From positions 186,001 to 250,000 of the forward strand of contig NW_026252098.1 in assembly GCF_025399195.1 (NCBI RefSeq): a DNA stretch of 64,000 nucleotides, written 5' to 3'. The notes beneath the pieces are model-generated. The model ran no database searches. It was given only the letters and a program-made list of their open reading frames with translations, and was not told where the DNA came from. The position numbers and the translations under genes are program-made. This DNA comes from Umbelopsis ramanniana AG. Its lineage: Eukaryota > Mucoromycota > Umbelopsidomycetes > Umbelopsidales > Umbelopsidaceae. This document shows, piece by piece, positions 59,485 through 64,000 of this stretch (positions within the stretch are counted from its first letter, which is position 1; the number at the start of each line of letters is the position of its first letter).

Positions 59485-61170
59485 ATGTCGGCAGAAAATT
59501 CGAATCCTCCATCAGTTGAACAGCGAGATCCCCAGTATTTTGGATACTATGCTCAGCTTCAGCATCAGGTAAAGAATCAAAGGCTTGCTATTGTAACATG
59601 TCAAGATTGAAGCTCTAACTTAATGCACTTACAGCAAAATATGCTGCAAGACACGGTACGAACGTCTACGTATCGCTCGGCTATTTTGCTAAACGGACCC
59701 AACTGCTTCAAAGATAAACTTGTCATGGACGTAGGAGCAGGATCAGGAGTGCTTTCGTATTTTGCCGCTCAAGCTGGCGCCACTAAGGTTTACGCTGTAG
59801 AAGCCTCGGATATGGCTCGCAAAATGAAAAAACTCGTAGACGCCGCGTCCGAGCCGCTGAGCAGAAATGGATTCATGAAGGATAAAATAGAGGTTATAAA
59901 TGGTATGTATGGGAATTCTATGTGAAACTTTGTCTAGTACCTGATCCTGATTATTTGAATGAACGTCTACAGCCAAGATCGAACAACCTGACCTTCCAAT
60001 TCCGAAAGTGGATACAATCGTATCGGAACCCATTGGTGTCCTTCTTTTCCATGAGCGTATGGTAAGTTGAATTGTTGATGGAGATATCCTTCGAGTTTAA
60101 TCTAATAATACAATCCGAGATAGCTGGAAAGTTTTATCCATGCTCGTGATACCTACCTAAAGCCCGGCGGTGCTTTGTTCCCATCGAAAGGCGTTATCTT
60201 TTTAGCCCCATTCACAGATGCCGGTTTGTGGACAGAAACAATTGGAAAAGCACGATTCTGGTGAGGTTTTCTTTCTGTGATTTCGTAGAGGATATTATAC
60301 GAGCACATGCTAATATGCGTTTGTATTCCACTAGGCAACAAGACTCGTTTTATGGCATTGATCTTAATTCACTTTACCAAGATGCGAAGGACGAGATGTT
60401 TGGTAAGTCAGCGGGATACAAGCATTTATTCCTCATATGCATGAGATATTGATGGCTGGATCTGGTCCATAGGAATGCCAGTCGTTGGTCATTTTGATCC
60501 ACAAAGTCTTCTCTCAGCTCCTACGGCATTTGATGGTTACGACGTCGATTTTTCAACTGTATCGGTCAAGGAATTGCAAGATATGACAATCCCTTTTAGA
60601 TGGGTATCTAATTATACTGGTATCATGCATGGTGTGGCTGGATGGTTCGATTTGCTTTTTGCACCCCCGCCATATAACACAAACAATGCACAAGAAGACC
60701 CTAACGTTCCTAGCACGGTACTCGAGATGTCGACTGGGCCAGCCGCAGAGCGCACACATTGGCAGCAAGTCCGGTTCTTGTTTAAAGAGCCTTTAGCTGT
60801 TAATGCAAACCAAGTAGTGCGTGGATGGATGCGCTGCATTGTGAACGACATGCGTAGTTACACCATCTATGTAGAAGCCGTTGTTGGGGACGAAGGCGGC
60901 CTGGTCGAATTAAGTGACTCAACCAACATAGCCACCGATCGTAAATTCGTAGAAGACTCAGTGCACGCTCATCCCCTTCGAAGACGTGGTATGTGGGAGC
61001 TTCAAGAACAGACCTACAACTATTCATACAGCCCCGGAATGGTTCCACAAGAATCTAAGCCTGAGTACATGTGTCTATATGAACCTGAAGGCAATATGGT
61101 CATCGACATGGAAGGAACAACCCCGGCACCGGATGCATCCAATTCAAATTATATCAATTTTGTAAATTAG
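59485..61170 (+). CDS. CARM1/PRMT4-type protein arginine methyltransferase
   Basis: Type I (asymmetric dimethylating) arginine methyltransferase. Six exons (59485-59568, 59635-59902, 59973-60061, 60124-60260, 60335-60402, 60473-61170) give 447 residues. [20 protein letters not shown] at the start is typical of PRMT4. The SAM site follows ([30 protein letters not shown]), then the double-Glu loop [58 protein letters not shown] and the THW box TERTHW-like [19 protein letters not shown] replaces the usual SEPMG. There is no N-terminal EVH1-like domain as in animal CARM1, so it is closer to plant and basal-fungal forms. The C-terminal about 80 residues beyond the barrel are polar. Dikarya generally keep PRMT1, 3 and 5 but not PRMT4. 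Confidence 0.9.
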
Positions 61171-61407
61171 GCCATCGCATTTCCTATAAACATCGTTTAT
61201 CATAACAGAACAAACTTCAACTATAGTCGCAATCGATTTTTTGAAGCTCATTTTAAAAATACAATTGTTTATTATTTGTCACTTATCTTTGGCCACAGTG
61301 AATTGGTATTTAAAGCTGAAATTTTGACACAGCTATAAGCTAGGTCATAAAAACAATTCGTTTCGTAGTGTCATTGGTCAATTTGGTGTTCTTGCAGAGG
61401 CAGATGG

Positions 61408-62934
61408 TCATCTCCAACGGTTATTGTCAGGATATGAATATGATGGCCCTGTAGCCTGTGGCTGGGAATAGTTAGGATTGGTAGGCGGATTTTGCAAATG
61501 ATTACTTTGCGGTTGCGGGGGTCTGGCTTGTTGATAATGGGGTTCTACTCCTTGCACAGGATGCTGATGGGGAGGCTGTCCATATGGAGGTGTAGATACG
61601 GCATTATTGTAATTCGGTGATGGCCTATATGCTTGAGGTGCTGCATAAGCAGGTTGTGGAGGGGGCTTGGCAGTTTGGTGCGGTGCTTGCTGTTGTTGCG
61701 GCTGCTGTTGGGGCTGCTGTTGCTGCTGGTATGACGGCACTGCTGAAGCTTGTTGTTGTGGCTGTTGATATGGCGAGTAGTACTGTTGATTGTTTGCAAT
61801 TGATGGCGCCTTCGCTGGTGCAGATGCAACAGCCTGCGGATAGGAATACACGCTTTGCCTTTGAACAGAAGGAGACAATTTCTTTGGTGAGGTAACGTCA
61901 GGTGGAGTGCTATAAGTGTCTTTCCGCTTCATTTGCGATTCCTCTAGAAAATCCGCTTTACATGGTTTGAGAATTAATAAATCTTTTTTTTCTTTTTCCT
62001 AACATAGCATGTTATTGAGTAAACTTACCCATATCCGTTGTTGAAAGTTGCTTATATGACGGCTTGTCATCGTCTACAAACATCATTAGGAATTGTAACG
62101 TACGACTCAAGAGCACAAAATAGCAATTATTGGTTTACCGGCATCACGATGGTCTTGTTTTTCCTCTGATGGCTTTTTTTCTCCCAATCTTTGCAAGAGA
62201 TCATTTATTGTTTCTCGCATGGATAACAAGTCTCTTTCTAGGTTACCGAGAGTGGCTTGTGAGACAGACTGTGATTTTTCATCCCATGAATCGCGAGGTA
62301 ACGGATGCCTCTCCTAAATTGGTACTAAATGAGATGTTGACGGCTTATTACTGATTTCCTCAAAACATCAAGCATACCTTATCAAAAACTGTAACTTTCA
62401 ACACATTTCGCTGAGAAATGGCGTGGACAATGTCCATATCATCTATCATGCCAGGAAATAGAGGTCAGTAATAAATAAATAGCGAGTAGAGCCATACGAA
62501 ATCCGCGCTCACCAGAAAGAACAATGAGATCACCGTCTGCATAAACATCAATTAGCAAAATACAACTTGACAATGGAATAAGCAATTTAAATATAACATG
62601 CCTTCATCGGTGTATCGCAATATGATGTTTTCGATGTTTGAAATTTTATGTGCAAAGAGCCTGTACATCATGATACACAGTTCGTCGTAAGTAGGCGTTT
62701 GGTTGATGGGAATTCGCCTTATTTCATCGCCACATTTGCCTATAAGCCATATGGTTCAGTACGACGTCTTATTGTAAGTTGCCCAGCACGCACGCCAAGT
62801 ATACGCGCCAAGCTGAAACCCAGCAGGCTCGAGCCGACAGCTGCATGAAGAGCGTGGCGGAGTACATGTTACTTACACTTTACAATGATTTCCCCTGTCA
62901 TTACTTTGCGAAGGTCAGCGTAATTTGTCGTCAT
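61408..62934 (-). CDS. TFG: TFG-like PB1-domain protein with Pro/Gln-rich tail
   Basis: TFG organises COPII carriers at ER exit sites in animals. Seven exons (62934-62877, 62739-62602, 62536-62513, 62442-62378, 62313-62139, 62073-62029, 61943-61408) give 346 residues. The PB1 domain starts MTTNYADLRKVMTGEIIVK and has the acidic OPCA-type motif YTDEDGDLIVLSDDMDIVHA across three exons, one of only 24 bases. A short coiled coil (LGNLERDLLSMRETINDLLQ) comes next, as in TFG, then a Pro/Gln/Tyr-rich disordered tail ending SYSYPDNNRWR. The second intron uses a GC donor (GAAG/GCATGT). The domain order PB1, coiled coil, PQ-rich region supports TFG over other PB1 proteins. Confidence 0.85.
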
Positions 62935-63166
62935 GGTTGGTGCAAGTCAGTAACCAGGATTTGGTAACAGGCAGGAGAAGTAAAATAGCTGAGCAGTTGG
63001 TGAGGGTGAGTGGCGATGTGACTGTGATGATTTACCCCCACTTGTTTCCCATTTTTTCCCTTGTATTTATTTTAGGAAATTGAAAATGCGGGTTGGATTT
63101 CAACAGGATCAAGCTGCGAGCGACCTTGCTCTGGAAGCACAGGTAAGATTTTTTATTTGAAATTAT

Positions 63167-64000
63167 CTAATGTACACTGCGACGCCCTTTTGGATCAGCA
63201 TCGTATGTTTCATGCCCTTTTTTTCGCTTAACATACAGAATGCCTCTATGAATGATGTTGTTGGCGGACCTAACATCTTCTTGCATATTGATGACCAGTG
63301 GCCAATAACGGGGGCTATCGACTTTGATGCTTTTTATAAGACCAAAATCTGGAACGACCAAAGGTGCCACAACGTTGATGTCCCGATGTTTTCGTGCTGA
63401 CAGCGCTATTGAAGGATCATCATCAAATACAGTGACAGTAAGTGGTAGACGACAAGGCTGATCATTTTCAATATCGCGTGGAATTAGCCAGCGGCACTCG
63501 AGAGCCAGCGCCCAAAGATGCCTGAAGGCTTGTAAGTGATACATATTATCGTCCGCCACAGTGGGGAAGAAAGGATAGAAGGAACACAATAGCGTTGCAA
63601 TTGCTAGGTTCGATGTGCCTAGGGTATATTTTCCTCCTCCCGTGAATAGCAAACCAGCCGCCATGTGGGTTGCCATATGACTGCCGTAGTTTACATCGGG
63701 TCCAATACGGTCATGTAAAGAAGAGAGCCTCTCCCAGAGTTCTTGATTTCCGGTTCCTGCCATAACAATGGAAGCTGCTGTTGCCACAATATCTCTACAT
63801 GCCTTCATCAAACTTCGTGTAATTTTTTGTTGAAAATTAGATGCTATTACATATTATGAAGGCAGAATCGATTAGTTCAGATGATCACTTTTAAACTAGA
63901 TCAGCAAGCGAATCTTACCAGTCGATTGGCTTCGCTTAGCAAAGAAGTCAAACTGTTTTAAAAGACATCGGAATGCTTCTTCGTTACGAGATCCAGCGTA
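63167..64000 (-). CDS. APC1: APC1, anaphase-promoting complex subunit 1 (5' partial; C-terminus unclear)
   Basis: Largest scaffold subunit of the APC/C ubiquitin ligase. Two exons are seen: 64000-63919 (runs off the window; YAGSRNEEAFRCLLKQFDFF) and one from 63843 downwards. The second starts at a TAATAG acceptor and reads SNFQQKITRSLMKACRDIVA, then GTGNQELWERLSSLHDR, the diagnostic YGSHMATHMAAGLLFTGGG and YTLGTSNLAIATLLCSFYP of the PC-repeat region, PLTVTVFDDD, and GILYVKRKKGHETYDADPKG. The frame stops at 63167. Animal APC1 continues for roughly 200 residues beyond the equivalent point, but the next gene starts at 62934. The tail may be short, or one more exon may exist (see findings). Confidence 0.88.

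Noticed and set aside
1..64000. CRISPR arrays, phage, insertion sequences, bacterial operons, secondary-metabolite cluster.
   Set aside because: Genes are intron-rich, separately transcribed and mostly housekeeping; no direct-repeat arrays, transposase or synthase frames were seen.

Overview
The window is eukaryotic nuclear DNA from a filamentous fungus, most likely an early-diverging lineage of the Mucoromycota (Mucorales-like). The evidence is direct. Genes are close together and split by many short (about 45-110 bp) GT-AG introns. Intergenic stretches are AT-rich. The protein set mixes general fungal genes (CSC1-like channel, Zn2Cys6 factor, Fnx1/Vba1-type transporter, KEX1-type carboxypeptidase) with genes that Dikarya usually lack: a CARM1/PRMT4-type methyltransferase, a TFG-like PB1 protein, and a GH3 N-acetylglucosaminidase fused to GNAT domains of the kind described in Rhizomucor. 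I saw no bacterial operon, phage, CRISPR array, intact transposon, rRNA or convincing tRNA. The species assignment is inference.

Layout, left part (1-30 kb): separase C-terminus (+, cut by the window edge); O-fucosyltransferase-like protein (-); ACAD10/11-like acyl-CoA dehydrogenase (+) followed closely by the GH3-GNAT fusion (+); PIP 5-kinase (+); ammonium transporter with a GATA-motif cluster upstream (+); an unidentified single-pass membrane protein (+); KEX1-type carboxypeptidase (+); class IV PLP aminotransferase (+) facing a DUF1769 protein (-); CSC1/OSCA channel (+); TLC-domain membrane protein (+); short-chain dehydrogenase (+) facing a GPALPP1-like protein (-).

Layout, right part (30-64 kb): ZZ-finger/EF-hand membrane protein (+), starting only 79 bp from the GPALPP1-like start; Vba1/Fnx1-type MFS transporter (-); RHG histidine phosphatase (-); NIT2-type omega-amidase (-); GH5 glucanase without a signal peptide (+); Ran1/Sks1-type kinase (-); Sec2-type Rab GEF (-); Apd1-like protein (-); DR1/NC2-beta (+); a 1.9 kb gene-free stretch; Zn2Cys6 factor with AT-hook (+); THG1 (-); UGGT ending in RDEL (-) divergent from CARM1/PRMT4 (+); TFG-like protein (-); APC1 C-terminal part (-, cut by the window edge).

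The genes do not form one pathway. Loose themes are cell-cycle proteolysis at the two ends (separase, APC1), secretory-pathway function (UGGT, TFG, Sec2, KEX1, O-fucosyltransferase) and nitrogen or amino-acid handling (ammonium transporter, NIT2, aminotransferase, vacuolar transporter). Exon models were built by hand from splice motifs, reading phase and family conservation. Every complete model sums to a whole number of codons, but individual boundaries may be off by a few bases.
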